Assembly (NCBI RefSeq): GCF_039522605.1
Contig: NZ_BAAADS010000025.1
Span: forward strand, 124,001 to 188,000
Source: Lentibacillus siamensis
GTDB taxonomy: Bacteria; Bacillota; Bacilli; Bacillales; Amphibacillaceae
Direction: 5' to 3'
Length of the DNA: 64,000 nucleotides
Under the pieces are notes generated by a model that was not told the origin of the DNA, made no database searches, and worked only from the letters and a program-made list of their open reading frames with translations. A program made the position numbers and the translations under genes. Below are positions 26,828-35,011 of the stretch, in pieces; within the stretch, counting starts at the first letter, position 1, and the number at the start of each line of letters is the position of its first letter.

Positions 26828-28051
26828 CTATGCTTGTTGTTTTGGTGCTATTAATGCACTTGAAGTGTTTTGATTAAAAATCGATTCAATAACACGTTGG
26901 ATTTTTTCATGGTTCACTTTGTCAATCTCCTCAATCATCTCATCCAGCGTACGATGACGCTTCAGGAGCAGTTCATTTCTGCCGTTTCTGCTCATTCTGC
27001 TGCTGGTACTTTCCAGACTGAGCAGTAAATTTCCTTTCAGCTGTTCTTTGCTGTTTTTCAGTTCTTTGTCCGTTAATCCGTGATTGATTAACGAATCCAT
27101 TGTTGCCTGAATCGTGTCCCGTAACAATGGCAGCTGTTCGTTTCCGGTACCAGCATAGATAGTCAGCATCCCATTGTCCAGGAATGAAGAATGATAAGAA
27201 AAAACAGCATATGCCAGACCCTGCTTCTCTCTGACTTCCTGAAAAAGCCTTGAGCTCATGCTTCCTCCCAGGACATTGTTCATGATAATGAGGTTGTAAA
27301 TATCTTCATCGTCCACGGCAAATCCGTTAAAACCAAGGCAGAGATGTGCCTGTTCCGTATCTTTGTTGCGTTCAATATCATTGGCAAGAAATGCGGGTTT
27401 CTCAAGAGGCGCATTGTCTTCTTCGCCATGATAATTTCCAAAGTAATTCTCAACGGTGCTGATAAATGAATCATCCACATTACCAGCAACGGAAACAACT
27501 ACATTTTTTGGTGTATAACGATTTTTTATATAAGTACGCAATGATTCAGGGGTAAATGATCGCAGTTGTTTCTCTGTACCCAATATTGGATACCCCAATG
27601 GATGATCACCATAAGCCGCTGCAGCCAACAAATCATGAACGATATCATCAGGAGTATCTTCATACATTTTAATTTCTTCCAGTACAACTTTTTTCTCTCG
27701 TTCCATTTCCTCTTCATCAAAAGCAGAATGAAAGAACATATCCGCTAAAATTTCAAGTGCATATTCCTTATGCGTATCAATCACTTTTGCATAAAAACAC
27801 GTATATTCTTTGGAAGTAAAAGCATTCACCTGTCCGCCGATTGCATCAAACGCTTCCGCGATGTCCTGGGCAGTCCTTGTCTTTGTCCCTTTAAAAAACA
27901 TGTGTTCCAAAAAGTGGGAAATGCCATTATTTTCTTCCGTTTCGTTTCGGGAACCTGTTAAGACCCAGATTCCAATGGTCACTGACCGTACCGCGGGAAT
28001 GTTCTCCTGGACGATACGAAGTCCGTTATTACATGTATGCTTTTCTACCAA
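26828..28051 (-). CDS. mlpA: M16-family zinc metallopeptidase MlpA (YmxG)
   Basis: 407-residue processing-peptidase-like protein with an intact inverted zinc motif, H46-F-L-E49-H50, in ISHFLEHMFFKGT, the downstream EEIKMYEDTPDD glutamate and a C-terminal non-catalytic repeat. Homologous to mitochondrial processing peptidase beta and to B. subtilis MlpA, reported to influence protease production. The start is TTG at 28051 with GGAGGATTTAGTT upstream. It lies between ylxY and ylmC as in B. subtilis. Confidence 0.92.
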   Translation of the reverse strand: MVEKHTCNNGLRIVQENIPAVRSVTIGIWVLTGSRNETEENNGISHFLEHMFFKGTKTRTAQDIAEAFDAIGGQVNAFTSKEYTCFYAKVIDTHKEYALEILADMFFHSAFDEEEMEREKKVVLEEIKMYEDTPDDIVHDLLAAAAYGDHPLGYPILGTEKQLRSFTPESLRTYIKNRYTPKNVVVSVAGNVDDSFISTVENYFGNYHGEEDNAPLEKPAFLANDIERNKDTEQAHLCLGFNGFAVDDEDIYNLIIMNNVLGGSMSSRLFQEVREKQGLAYAVFSYHSSFLDNGMLTIYAGTGNEQLPLLRDTIQATMDSLINHGLTDKELKNSKEQLKGNLLLSLESTSSRMSRNGRNELLLKRHRTLDEMIEEIDKVNHEKIQRVIESIFNQNTSSALIAPKQQA

Positions 28052-28099
28052 AACTAAATCCTCCTATATACTTCGATAAGCGGGAAAGCTTGTCACCGT

Positions 28100-29047
28100 C
28101 TATCTTTTTGCACTTAATAACGTTGGAATTGTTCCTATCCGGTAACCTCGATCCTTAATATTTTTAATCAGATTATCCAGCCCTTTTGCAATAGCTGGTG
28201 TCGGATGCATTAAAATGGTAGCTCCGGGGTGAATGTCATTCATTACTCGATTCATCATAACAGATACTGTAGGATTCTTCCAATCAATCGTGTCCACCGT
28301 CCAAAGAATTGTTTCCATGTTTAACATATCCGCTGTTTTAACTACCTGGTCGTTGAAGCTTCCACTTGGAGGTGCAAACCATTTCGGTCTTTTTCCGGTG
28401 ATTGCGGTCAATATTTCATTGGTACGTTTCAGTTGTTCCGCTGTTGCACTTTTTGAAAGGTTTGCCATATCCGGATGATTGTATGCGTGATTTCCAATAA
28501 CATGACCCTGCTCATCGATCATTTTGACATAATCAGAATTTTCCTGTGCCCATTTTCCCTCAATAAAAAAAGTTGCATTCACATTATGTTTTTTTAGAAC
28601 AGTCAAAATTTCTGGAATGTATTCGGTTCCCCAGGAGACATTTATTAAAAATGAGACCATCTTCTTCTTCGGATTACCACGATATATTGGAGCTGCCGGG
28701 AGTTCATCCAATGTCACTTTTGGGGGAATCTGTTCATATACCAGTAACGTCTTTTCAAATTTTCCTGATTCTTTCATTTGTTCATAAGATTTATTAACAT
28801 TCACGCGTACTCCATTCAATCCTGGGGTCTTTTTCCAGACTTTATCGATATAGGCATTTTCCGCTGGTTTACTGAACTTGGAACGTTTTGACTTAATTTC
28901 CTGATAAAGTGAATCGTCCATCTTTATCACGGTATCTGAAAATGTTTCTGCCTCATTCATAACAAACGGATTATACGTATCATTAAATGCAATTAAAACG
29001 ATAAATACGAACACACAGATATGTACCACAGACCGATAACGATACAT
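28100..29047 (-). CDS. ylxY: YlxY, polysaccharide deacetylase-like sporulation protein with altered metal site
   Basis: 315 residues with an N-terminal membrane anchor or signal (about 7-23) and a NodB-type deacetylase domain (about 130-310). The catalytic motif that is TFDDG in active enzymes reads INVSWG (135-140), so the catalytic base and metal aspartate are missing. The two metal histidines are kept (H187 and H191 in NHAYNHPDM), as is H281 in ILMHPT; the usual R-P-G motif is APPSG (225-229). It is therefore probably non-catalytic or uses altered chemistry. Located between pnp and mlpA as in B. subtilis. GGGGGGATTCAG precedes the ATG. Confidence 0.88.
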   Translation of the reverse strand: MYRYRSVVHICVFVFIVLIAFNDTYNPFVMNEAETFSDTVIKMDDSLYQEIKSKRSKFSKPAENAYIDKVWKKTPGLNGVRVNVNKSYEQMKESGKFEKTLLVYEQIPPKVTLDELPAAPIYRGNPKKKMVSFLINVSWGTEYIPEILTVLKKHNVNATFFIEGKWAQENSDYVKMIDEQGHVIGNHAYNHPDMANLSKSATAEQLKRTNEILTAITGKRPKWFAPPSGSFNDQVVKTADMLNMETILWTVDTIDWKNPTVSVMMNRVMNDIHPGATILMHPTPAIAKGLDNLIKNIKDRGYRIGTIPTLLSAKR

Positions 29048-29264
29048 CTGAATCCCCCCTCATTTATCCATATGAGGGATATGGACAGGTTATGTTAAAA
29101 AAGGAAGGTCCTGTTCAGGGTCATCCTCAATACCGTTATCAAGAGAATTCATGTATCATATCAATATTAATCAGTTATTACACAAAGATTGGTTTTAGGT
29201 TTATGATTTTACATTGACACAAAATCCATAAACTGCGACGTAAAATAGCATGCTCCTTGACACC

Positions 29265-29382
29265 GCCGTTGGAATATACTCGCTTTCCGCGGGCAAGTGC
29301 CGAGCTCTCCTCAGCTCGTACCTCGCTTGCGGGATCTCGCCTAGCTTGTTCTTCCCGCAGGAGTCTCGCATATTCCAACGGC
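29265..29382. repeat. Palindromic module A1 (118 bp)
   Basis: Perfect 13-bp terminal inverted repeats GCCGTTGGAATAT/ATATTCCAACGGC. Inside are CGCTTTCCGCGGGC near one end and CCCGCAGGAGTCTC near the other, the layout of a GC-rich intergenic repeat common in Bacillaceae genomes. Confidence 0.75.
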
Positions 29383-29543
29383 TGGTAATATGTTTTTCAT
29401 CATTTTGCCTTGATCACTACATTAATCTAATATCTTTTAAAACTGCGGGTTTTCCCCTAATACATAGCGGCTTACTGATTTTTATACGGCGGCATGGGCC
29501 TAATGTAGGCGGTGGATAATCAAGATACAGTGAACAAAACTTA

Positions 29544-29658
29544 GCGGAGGAAATACGCGGAGACTCCTGTGGGAGCTGAGGCCTAGGTGAGACTCGTAGT
29601 GCGTCAGCACGGAGAGGCTCAGCAGCCGCCCACGGAAAGCGACGTGTATTTCCGCAGC
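29544..29658. repeat. Palindromic module A2 (115 bp)
   Basis: Ends GCGGAGGAAATAC and GTATTTCCGCAGC are inverted copies at 11 of 13 positions. Internal blocks GGAGACTCCTGTGGGA and CCCACGGAAAGCGA match those of A1 in inverted order, so A1 and A2 belong to one superfamily with different tips. Confidence 0.75.
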
Positions 29659-29734
29659 AGTGGTAGAACATCATACTATGTCGCAGTTTTGTTCAACTAC
29701 GTGTTAAAAAGTAAATTTACGAAAAAAGCCTGCA

Positions 29735-29765
29735 AATAAAAAAGAAACTGGGCTACCAGCTTCTT
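29735..29765 (-). terminator. Terminator after pnp
   Basis: 10-bp stem AAGAAGCTGG/CCAGTTTCTT (one G-T pair), short loop, followed by TTTTTATT on the minus strand. Confidence 0.8.
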
Positions 29766-29781
29766 GTCTGTTGTGCTTATG

Positions 29782-31896
29782 TTACATGCTTGATTTTTCC
29801 TTTTTTTCCTTTTCTTCTTTCAATACGGCCTTGCGTGATAGATTAACACGACCCTGTCTGTCTATTTCCTTCACTTTAACCATGATCTCATCACCGATGG
29901 AAACGACGTCCTCAACTTTGTTTGTGCGCTCCTCAGCCAGTTCGGAAATGTGCACCAGACCATCTTTTCCTTTAAATATCTCAACAAATGCACCAAATTT
30001 CTCAATGCGTTTGACAGTTCCAAGATAGGTCTGTCCAACTTCCACTTCCCGTACAAGGTCTTCAATAATCTGCTTCGCCTTATTATTCATTGCTGCATCG
30101 GTTGACGAAATAAATACACTGCCATCCTGTTCGATATCAATTTTTACACCTGTCTCATCAATAATCTGATTGATTTGTTTACCGCTTGGTCCAATGACAT
30201 CGCGGATTTTGTCCGGATTAATTTCCATTGTCAGGATTTTCGGTGCATATTCAGATAGTTCCTCTTTTGGCTTGTTAATTGTTGCAAGCATGGAATCCAG
30301 AATGTGCATACGGCCTTTCTTAGCCTGTGACAATGCTTCCTCTAAAATTTCTTTGGATAGACCGTCGATTTTAATGTCCATTTGCAGTGCCGTTACACCC
30401 TCAGCTGTACCGGCCACTTTAAAGTCCATATCGCCTAGTGCATCTTCCATTCCCTGAATATCTGATAAGATGGTATAGTCATCACCTGATTTCACAAGTC
30501 CCATTGCAATACCTGCCACAGGGGCTTTAATCGGAATACCTGCATCCATCATTGCCAATGTACTTGCACAAATACTTGCCTGTGATGTAGAACCATTGGA
30601 TTCCAATACTTCTGAAACAAGACGTATGGTATATGGGAATTCCTTATCCGATGGAACAACTTTTTCCAGTGCTCGTTCACCCAATGCACCATGTCCAATT
30701 TCACGACGACCAGGTCCCCTGATTGGCCCGGTTTCCCCAACACTGTACTGGGGGAAATTATAATGGTGCATAAACCGTTTGGACTCTTCAAGATCAAGTC
30801 CATCTAAAATCTGCACATCCCCTAGCGCGCCAAGGGTACATACACTTAATGCCTGGGTTTGTCCACGAGTAAATAACCCTGAACCGTGCGTTCTTGGCAG
30901 GACGCCAATTCTGGAAGACAGTGGACGGATTTCATCAATCTTACGGCCATCCGGACGCACTTTCTCCTTTGTGATTAAGCGGCGTACTTCTTCTTTCACC
31001 ATTTTATCAAGCGTTGCTTTCACATCTGTAATAACTTCATCTTCATCTTCGTCATACGCAGCAAGCACTTCATCTTTCACAGCAGCGATTGCTTCTTCTC
31101 TCGCATGCTTTTCCTGCACTTGAATTGCTTCGTGTAACTTATCCTTTGCTTCCGCCTCAACTTTCGCGACAATATCTTTGTCTGTTTCAGCGATTTCCGG
31201 TTCAATTTTTTTAATACCTGCTGCCTTCACAATTTTTTCCTGGAATTCAACAAGACGAATAATTTCCTGGTGCCCGAACATAATTGCTTCCAACATAATT
31301 TCTTCAGGAACTTCATTTGCCCCTGCTTCCACCATGTTAATAGCAGCTTTCGTCCCTGCAACAGTCAAATCAATATCACTTTTTTCCCGCTGGTCAATCG
31401 TTGGATTAATAACAAACTCTCCGTCAACCCGGCCTACATCAACACCGGCAATAGGTTCGGAAAATGGAATATCGGAAATGCTAAGGGCAATCGATGATCC
31501 AATCATGGCAGCAATTTCCGATGAACAATCCTGCTCAACGCTCATTACTGTACTGATCACCTGTACTTCGTTTCTATATCCATCAGGAAAAAGCGGTCGG
31601 ATTGGACGGTCAATTAACCGTGACGTCAATGTTGCTTTTTCACTTGGACGTCCTTCTCTTTTTATGAAGCCACCAGGAATTTTCCCAACTGCGTACAATC
31701 GTTCCTGGTAATTAACAGTTAATGGGAAAAACGGTAAGTCTTTTGGTTCTTTAGATGCGGTAGCAACAGATAATACGGATGTATCTCCATAACGTATCAT
31801 GCACGCACCATTAGCCTGCTTTGCAAGTTCTCCGGTCTCTACGGTGAATTTTTTGCCGGCGATTTCCGTGGAGAACACTTGATTTTCTTCTGTCAT
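29782..31896 (-). CDS. pnp: Polynucleotide phosphorylase
   Basis: 3'-to-5' phosphorolytic exoribonuclease and partner of RNase Y in mRNA decay. 704 residues: two RNase PH domains joined by an alpha-helical linker (VDVGRVDGEFVINPT; the catalytic second copy around GDMDFKVAGTAEG), then KH (MEINPDKIRDVIGPSGKQIN, about 555-615) and S1 (GQTYLGTVKRIEKFGAFVEI, about 622-690). AAAGGAG precedes the ATG. It follows rpsO as in nearly all Firmicutes; rpsO has its own terminator between, so pnp may depend on partial read-through or a nearby promoter. Confidence 0.97.
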   Translation of the reverse strand: MTEENQVFSTEIAGKKFTVETGELAKQANGACMIRYGDTSVLSVATASKEPKDLPFFPLTVNYQERLYAVGKIPGGFIKREGRPSEKATLTSRLIDRPIRPLFPDGYRNEVQVISTVMSVEQDCSSEIAAMIGSSIALSISDIPFSEPIAGVDVGRVDGEFVINPTIDQREKSDIDLTVAGTKAAINMVEAGANEVPEEIMLEAIMFGHQEIIRLVEFQEKIVKAAGIKKIEPEIAETDKDIVAKVEAEAKDKLHEAIQVQEKHAREEAIAAVKDEVLAAYDEDEDEVITDVKATLDKMVKEEVRRLITKEKVRPDGRKIDEIRPLSSRIGVLPRTHGSGLFTRGQTQALSVCTLGALGDVQILDGLDLEESKRFMHHYNFPQYSVGETGPIRGPGRREIGHGALGERALEKVVPSDKEFPYTIRLVSEVLESNGSTSQASICASTLAMMDAGIPIKAPVAGIAMGLVKSGDDYTILSDIQGMEDALGDMDFKVAGTAEGVTALQMDIKIDGLSKEILEEALSQAKKGRMHILDSMLATINKPKEELSEYAPKILTMEINPDKIRDVIGPSGKQINQIIDETGVKIDIEQDGSVFISSTDAAMNNKAKQIIEDLVREVEVGQTYLGTVKRIEKFGAFVEIFKGKDGLVHISELAEERTNKVEDVVSIGDEIMVKVKEIDRQGRVNLSRKAVLKEEKEKKEKSSM

Positions 31897-31983
31897 TAGT
31901 TAAAGTACTCCTTTCAAGAATCATTCTATCTTTCATTTTATAGTTAATATGGATAAATGTAAATTTTATAAGTAACAAAAGTA

Positions 31984-32012
31984 TAAAAAAAGCAGGATTG
32001 CTCCTGCTTTTT
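31984..32012 (-). terminator. Terminator between rpsO and pnp
   Basis: 10-bp stem AAAAGCAGGA/TCCTGCTTTT closing a GCAA tetraloop, followed by TTTA on the minus strand, just after the rpsO stop. Confidence 0.85.
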
Positions 32013-32019
32013 AAAATAC

Positions 32020-32289
32020 TTATCGGCGTAGGCCAAGTTTTTTAATTAGTTCGCGGTAGCGTGTAACATCTTTTTTACGTAGATAATTCAGTAGGTTACG
32101 ACGTTTACCAACCATTTTCAAAAGACCACGGCGTGAATGATGATCTTTTTTGTGAACACGCAGATGTCCATTTAATGTTGTGATTTCTTCCGTCAATACA
32201 GCAATTTGCACTTCCGGAGAACCAGTATCATTTTCATGAACCTTGTATTCGCTGATAATTTCATTTTTACGATCTTTTGTGATAGCCAA
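32020..32289 (-). CDS. rpsO: 30S ribosomal protein S15
   Basis: 89-residue S15, binds 16S rRNA at a three-way junction and helps bridge B4 to the large subunit. Sequence is standard (ITKDRKNEIISEYKVHENDT; HKKDHHSRRGLLKMVGKRR). The start is TTG at 32289, fixed by GGAGGTGA five bases upstream and by the family length of 89; a longer in-frame opening to 32358 would add 23 residues that overlap the leader RNA. Predicted promoter and leader lie directly upstream. Confidence 0.97.
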   Translation of the reverse strand: MAITKDRKNEIISEYKVHENDTGSPEVQIAVLTEEITTLNGHLRVHKKDHHSRRGLLKMVGKRRNLLNYLRKKDVTRYRELIKKLGLRR

Positions 32290-32372
32290 ATGGCTCACCT
32301 CCATTATATTAATTTCATCCCCATTCCCCCAGCAAACGTCGGAGTCACGATATGCCAAGCGATGGTTCTACT
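32290..32372 (-). ncRNA. Candidate S15 autoregulatory mRNA leader
   Basis: An approximately 80-nt untranslated leader between the predicted rpsO start point and GGAGGTGA. Segments GCTTGGCATATCGTGAC and TCCGACGTTTGCTGGGG resemble, as I recall them, the Firmicute rpsO leaders that bind S15 and repress translation. Folding was not computed. Confidence 0.5.
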
Positions 32373-32377
32373 TTTCA

Positions 32378-32406
32378 AGGTTACATCTTTTACAGCTGAA
32401 ATGCAA
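32378..32406 (-). promoter_or_regulatory. Candidate rpsO promoter
   Basis: Minus-strand TTGCAT (32401-32406) and TAACCT (32378-32383) separated by 17 nt, upstream of the leader. The -10 is imperfect. Confidence 0.45.
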
Positions 32407-32424
32407 GAGATAATTTAATTCAAA

Positions 32425-33366
32425 TCATTTTTTCGAAAAATAGTGACGAATGGCCCGTTCATCATCTTTTATCTGCTCAATCAATTCATCCACACTATCA
32501 AATTTCACTTCATCCCGGATGAATTTGTGCCATTCCACAATCAATTCTTCACCATACAAATCGTTATTGTAATCAAAAATATTCACTTCAGCGCTCGGTT
32601 CTTCAAGCTGCCCATCAAATGTCGGGTTGTATCCCAGGCTTGCCATGCCTTCATATAGCTCATTTTTATACTGTACTTTCACTGCATATACACCTGTTTT
32701 GGGAAGTAATGCATCCGGGTCGATCTGTATATTGGCTGTTGGGTAACCAATGGACCGGCCCCGCTTTTCACCGTCGATGACAATTCCCTGAATAGCCAAT
32801 GGCCTGCCGAGCAGATCATTGGCTGTTGCAATCCGACCAGTCCTGAGTAATTCCCTTATTCTCGTTGAACTGACTTTTTGGTCATCCATTTCTACTTTAC
32901 TGATGGTCGTGTAATCAAACTCACCCCGAGCGTGGCCACCAATAATTTCCATATTGCCCTTCCCTTTATAACCATAAGAAAAATCAAAACCTGCGACAAG
33001 ATGTTTTATTTTTAATCCGATTATAAAGTGATCAATAAACTGCTGTGGTTCAAGAGAAGCAAGTTCTTTATTAAACGTTATAATATAAAGCCGATCAACG
33101 TCCATTTTCTGGAGAATTTCCTGTTTTTCTTTGATTGGCGTGATATACTTGACATGTGTTGCATCTTTTTTCAAAACGACCGATGGATGTGGATGGAATG
33201 TTATCACCGCACTTTCCCAGTCATTTTTCTTTGCTTTATCAACCGCAGTTTGAATTACTTTCTGGTGACCCTTATGTATACCGTCAAAAAAACCAATCGC
33301 AGCAACAGTTTCAGGAAGATCCTCCAATTCCAATGTATGCGGATAACTTAATTCTATCGTTCGCAA
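32425..33366 (-). CDS. ribF: Bifunctional riboflavin kinase/FAD synthetase
   Basis: Makes FMN from riboflavin and then FAD. 313 residues: an N-terminal FAD synthetase domain of the nucleotidyltransferase fold (IGFFDGIHKGHQKV; DFSYGYKGKG) and a C-terminal riboflavin kinase domain (GRSIGYPTANI; AEVNIFDYNNDLYGE). The B. subtilis equivalent is called ribC. The start is TTG at 33366 with AGGTGAAAAACA upstream. It lies between truB and rpsO as in B. subtilis. No FMN riboswitch precedes it. Confidence 0.96.
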   Translation of the reverse strand: MRTIELSYPHTLELEDLPETVAAIGFFDGIHKGHQKVIQTAVDKAKKNDWESAVITFHPHPSVVLKKDATHVKYITPIKEKQEILQKMDVDRLYIITFNKELASLEPQQFIDHFIIGLKIKHLVAGFDFSYGYKGKGNMEIIGGHARGEFDYTTISKVEMDDQKVSSTRIRELLRTGRIATANDLLGRPLAIQGIVIDGEKRGRSIGYPTANIQIDPDALLPKTGVYAVKVQYKNELYEGMASLGYNPTFDGQLEEPSAEVNIFDYNNDLYGEELIVEWHKFIRDEVKFDSVDELIEQIKDDERAIRHYFSKK

Positions 33367-33387
33367 TGTTTTTCACCTACACTTTAT

Positions 33388-34272
33388 TCATTCATTAAAA
33401 ACCCGCAGTGGCTTTATACAATTCGGTTTGTCCGGATGAATCTGGTAAATAGCCAACACATCATCTTGAAACATTACAGTAAATGGATCTGTCTGAAGTT
33501 GTTTTTCCGGCATAGCCAGTTTCTGTCCATTTCTCACTTTCAATTTCATATTTTCATCTGTCTCCAGAACATCCAAATGTTCCAGGCCTCTGGAAATCGG
33601 CAACAGCAATCGTTGTCTTTCTGCAGCCTGTTCAAGCTCGTTAAAGCTTATCGTTTCATCCTTAGCTATTGTACCGGTTTCAGTACGGACGAGACTATAC
33701 ATGTGCGCCGGAAATCCCAACTTCCTGCCTATATCGACACACAATGTCCGGATATACGTCCCCTTCGAACAAACAATCTCGATTGTAAATGTATGTTGAT
33801 CATCATCAAAGTCCACCAATTCGAGGCTATGGATGATTACATCCCGCTGCGGACGTTCAACATACTCATTTGCACGGGCATATTCATATAGTTTTTTACC
33901 GTTTACCTTTACTGCTGAATACATCGGAGGAATTTGTGTAATTTTTCCCCTAAATAATTGTAACACGTTTTCAAGAATCTGTTTAGAAAGAGAAATTCCA
34001 ACAGCCCTTTCCTCAATAATACTTCCCTGTGCATCTTCAGTATCTGTAGATGCCCCCAGCAAGATCTCAGCTGTATAAGTTTTGGTTGTGTCAGTTAAAA
34101 ACGGAACTATTTTGGTAGCCTGCCCAATACAGATAGGCAGGACTCCCTCAACCTCCGGGTCAAGCGTTCCAGTATGCCCGACTTTTTTAGTTTGAAACAA
34201 TTTCCGCACTTTGACAACGCAATCATGTGAAGTCATCCCTTTAGGTTTCCATAAAGGCAATATTCCCTTCAA
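33388..34272 (-). CDS. truB: tRNA pseudouridine(55) synthase TruB
   Basis: Forms the invariant pseudouridine 55 in the T-loop of tRNAs. 294 residues: KPKGMTSHDCV at the start, catalytic Asp38 in GHTGTLDPEVEGVLP, PPMYSAVKVNGKKLYEYAR and a KGTYIRTL motif, followed by a C-terminal domain. The start is best set at TTG 34272 with GGGAG eight bases upstream, which gives the family's conserved N-terminus; a GTG at 34281 is possible. In-frame sequence extends to 34350 but would add 26 unconserved residues. Between rbfA and ribF as in B. subtilis. Confidence 0.94.
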   Translation of the reverse strand: MKGILPLWKPKGMTSHDCVVKVRKLFQTKKVGHTGTLDPEVEGVLPICIGQATKIVPFLTDTTKTYTAEILLGASTDTEDAQGSIIEERAVGISLSKQILENVLQLFRGKITQIPPMYSAVKVNGKKLYEYARANEYVERPQRDVIIHSLELVDFDDDQHTFTIEIVCSKGTYIRTLCVDIGRKLGFPAHMYSLVRTETGTIAKDETISFNELEQAAERQRLLLPISRGLEHLDVLETDENMKLKVRNGQKLAMPEKQLQTDPFTVMFQDDVLAIYQIHPDKPNCIKPLRVFNE

Positions 34273-34355
34273 TTGAACCACTCCCGATTTATGTACGATA
34301 TAGATAAAGTATGGAAAAATCTGACCCTTGGGCCAGATTTCTCTAAACATGCATG

Positions 34356-34697
34356 TTAATTGTTTAAATCCCTTAAAATTTTCTCGATACGATTTCCGTG
34401 TTCCAGCGCTTCATCAAATTCAAACGTTATTTCTGGTGTTTTACGCAGACGGATCCGTTTACCGATTTCCGAACGAATAAAACCTTTTGCTTTAGCAAGC
34501 CCGACAAGTGTATCATGCTTTTCCTGTTCGTCACCAAGTACTGAAATAAACACTTTTGCCTGTTGCAGATCACCTGTTACTTCTACATCAGTGACAGTGA
34601 CAAATCCGACACGGGGATCCTTGATTTTCTTGCTGATCAGATCACCCATCTCTTTTTTCATTTGTTCTGCCACTCGATTTGCACGTAAGTCACCCAT
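34356..34697 (-). CDS. rbfA: Ribosome-binding factor A
   Basis: 113-residue KH-like protein that assists late 30S maturation around helix 1 of 16S rRNA and is important in the cold. Typical opening (RANRVAEQMKKEMGDLISKK) and KDPRVGFVTVTDVEVTGDLQQAK region. It sits between ylxP and truB in the infB operon. GGTGATGATAT precedes the ATG. Confidence 0.95.
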   Translation of the reverse strand: MGDLRANRVAEQMKKEMGDLISKKIKDPRVGFVTVTDVEVTGDLQQAKVFISVLGDEQEKHDTLVGLAKAKGFIRSEIGKRIRLRKTPEITFEFDEALEHGNRIEKILRDLNN

Positions 34698-34732
34698 ATA
34701 TCATCACCTCAATAAAAATGGTGTGTTCCTTA

Positions 34733-35011
34733 TTATAACCGTTCCACATTAGTTATAGTACGCTCAAGTTCAGTGAAGGTATCCATAATCCTGAATACCT
34801 CCTGCATTACCTGCTCAGCATGGGTCAGGTCATTGGAAATTGTGACTATACCAATTTTGGTCCGTTGCCAAAGATCATGATAATCCAATTCGGTAACAGC
34901 AACATTCAGTTCATTGTGAAGCTTTGCCATCAACCGTTTTATGACAGAGCGTTTTTGTTTGAGCGAATGACCCTCATACAGCATGAACTCGACTTCAGCG
35001 TACAAAATCAT
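34733..35011 (-). CDS. ylxP: YlxP/DUF503 family protein
   Basis: 92-residue DUF503 protein, conserved between infB and rbfA in Firmicutes. Recent work on related proteins links them to ribosome biogenesis, which fits its neighbours, but nothing in the sequence gives an activity (YAEVEFMLYEGHSLKQKRS; KRLMAKLHNELNVAVTELD). The start overlaps the infB stop by 4 nt. GGAGGAAATTG lies somewhat far (12 nt) from the ATG. Confidence 0.9.
   Translation of the reverse strand: MILYAEVEFMLYEGHSLKQKRSVIKRLMAKLHNELNVAVTELDYHDLWQRTKIGIVTISNDLTHAEQVMQEVFRIMDTFTELERTITNVERL

Larger units (their letters stand above)
29214..29696. repeat. Composite repeat A (483 bp) with TTGA...AAACTGCGAC inverted ends
   Basis: Fills most of the 734-bp gap between ylxY and pnp. 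The outer ends are TTGA at 29214 and TCAA at 29696; inside them AAACTGCGACG (29230-29240) faces TATGTCGCAGTTT (29677-29689). It contains two smaller palindromic modules, A1 and A2, with about 160 bp of unique sequence between. No gene is visible. The same ends occur at 50759-50923 and 61732-62320. MITE-like by structure; no transposase seen. Confidence 0.7.

Noticed and set aside
29178..29378. Short minus-strand open frame inside repeat A
   Set aside because: Runs through palindromic repeat DNA, low-complexity protein, no ribosome site.
32290..32358. N-terminal extension of S15 by 23 residues
   Set aside because: GGAGGTGA lies inside the extension and directs the TTG at 32289, giving exactly the family length.
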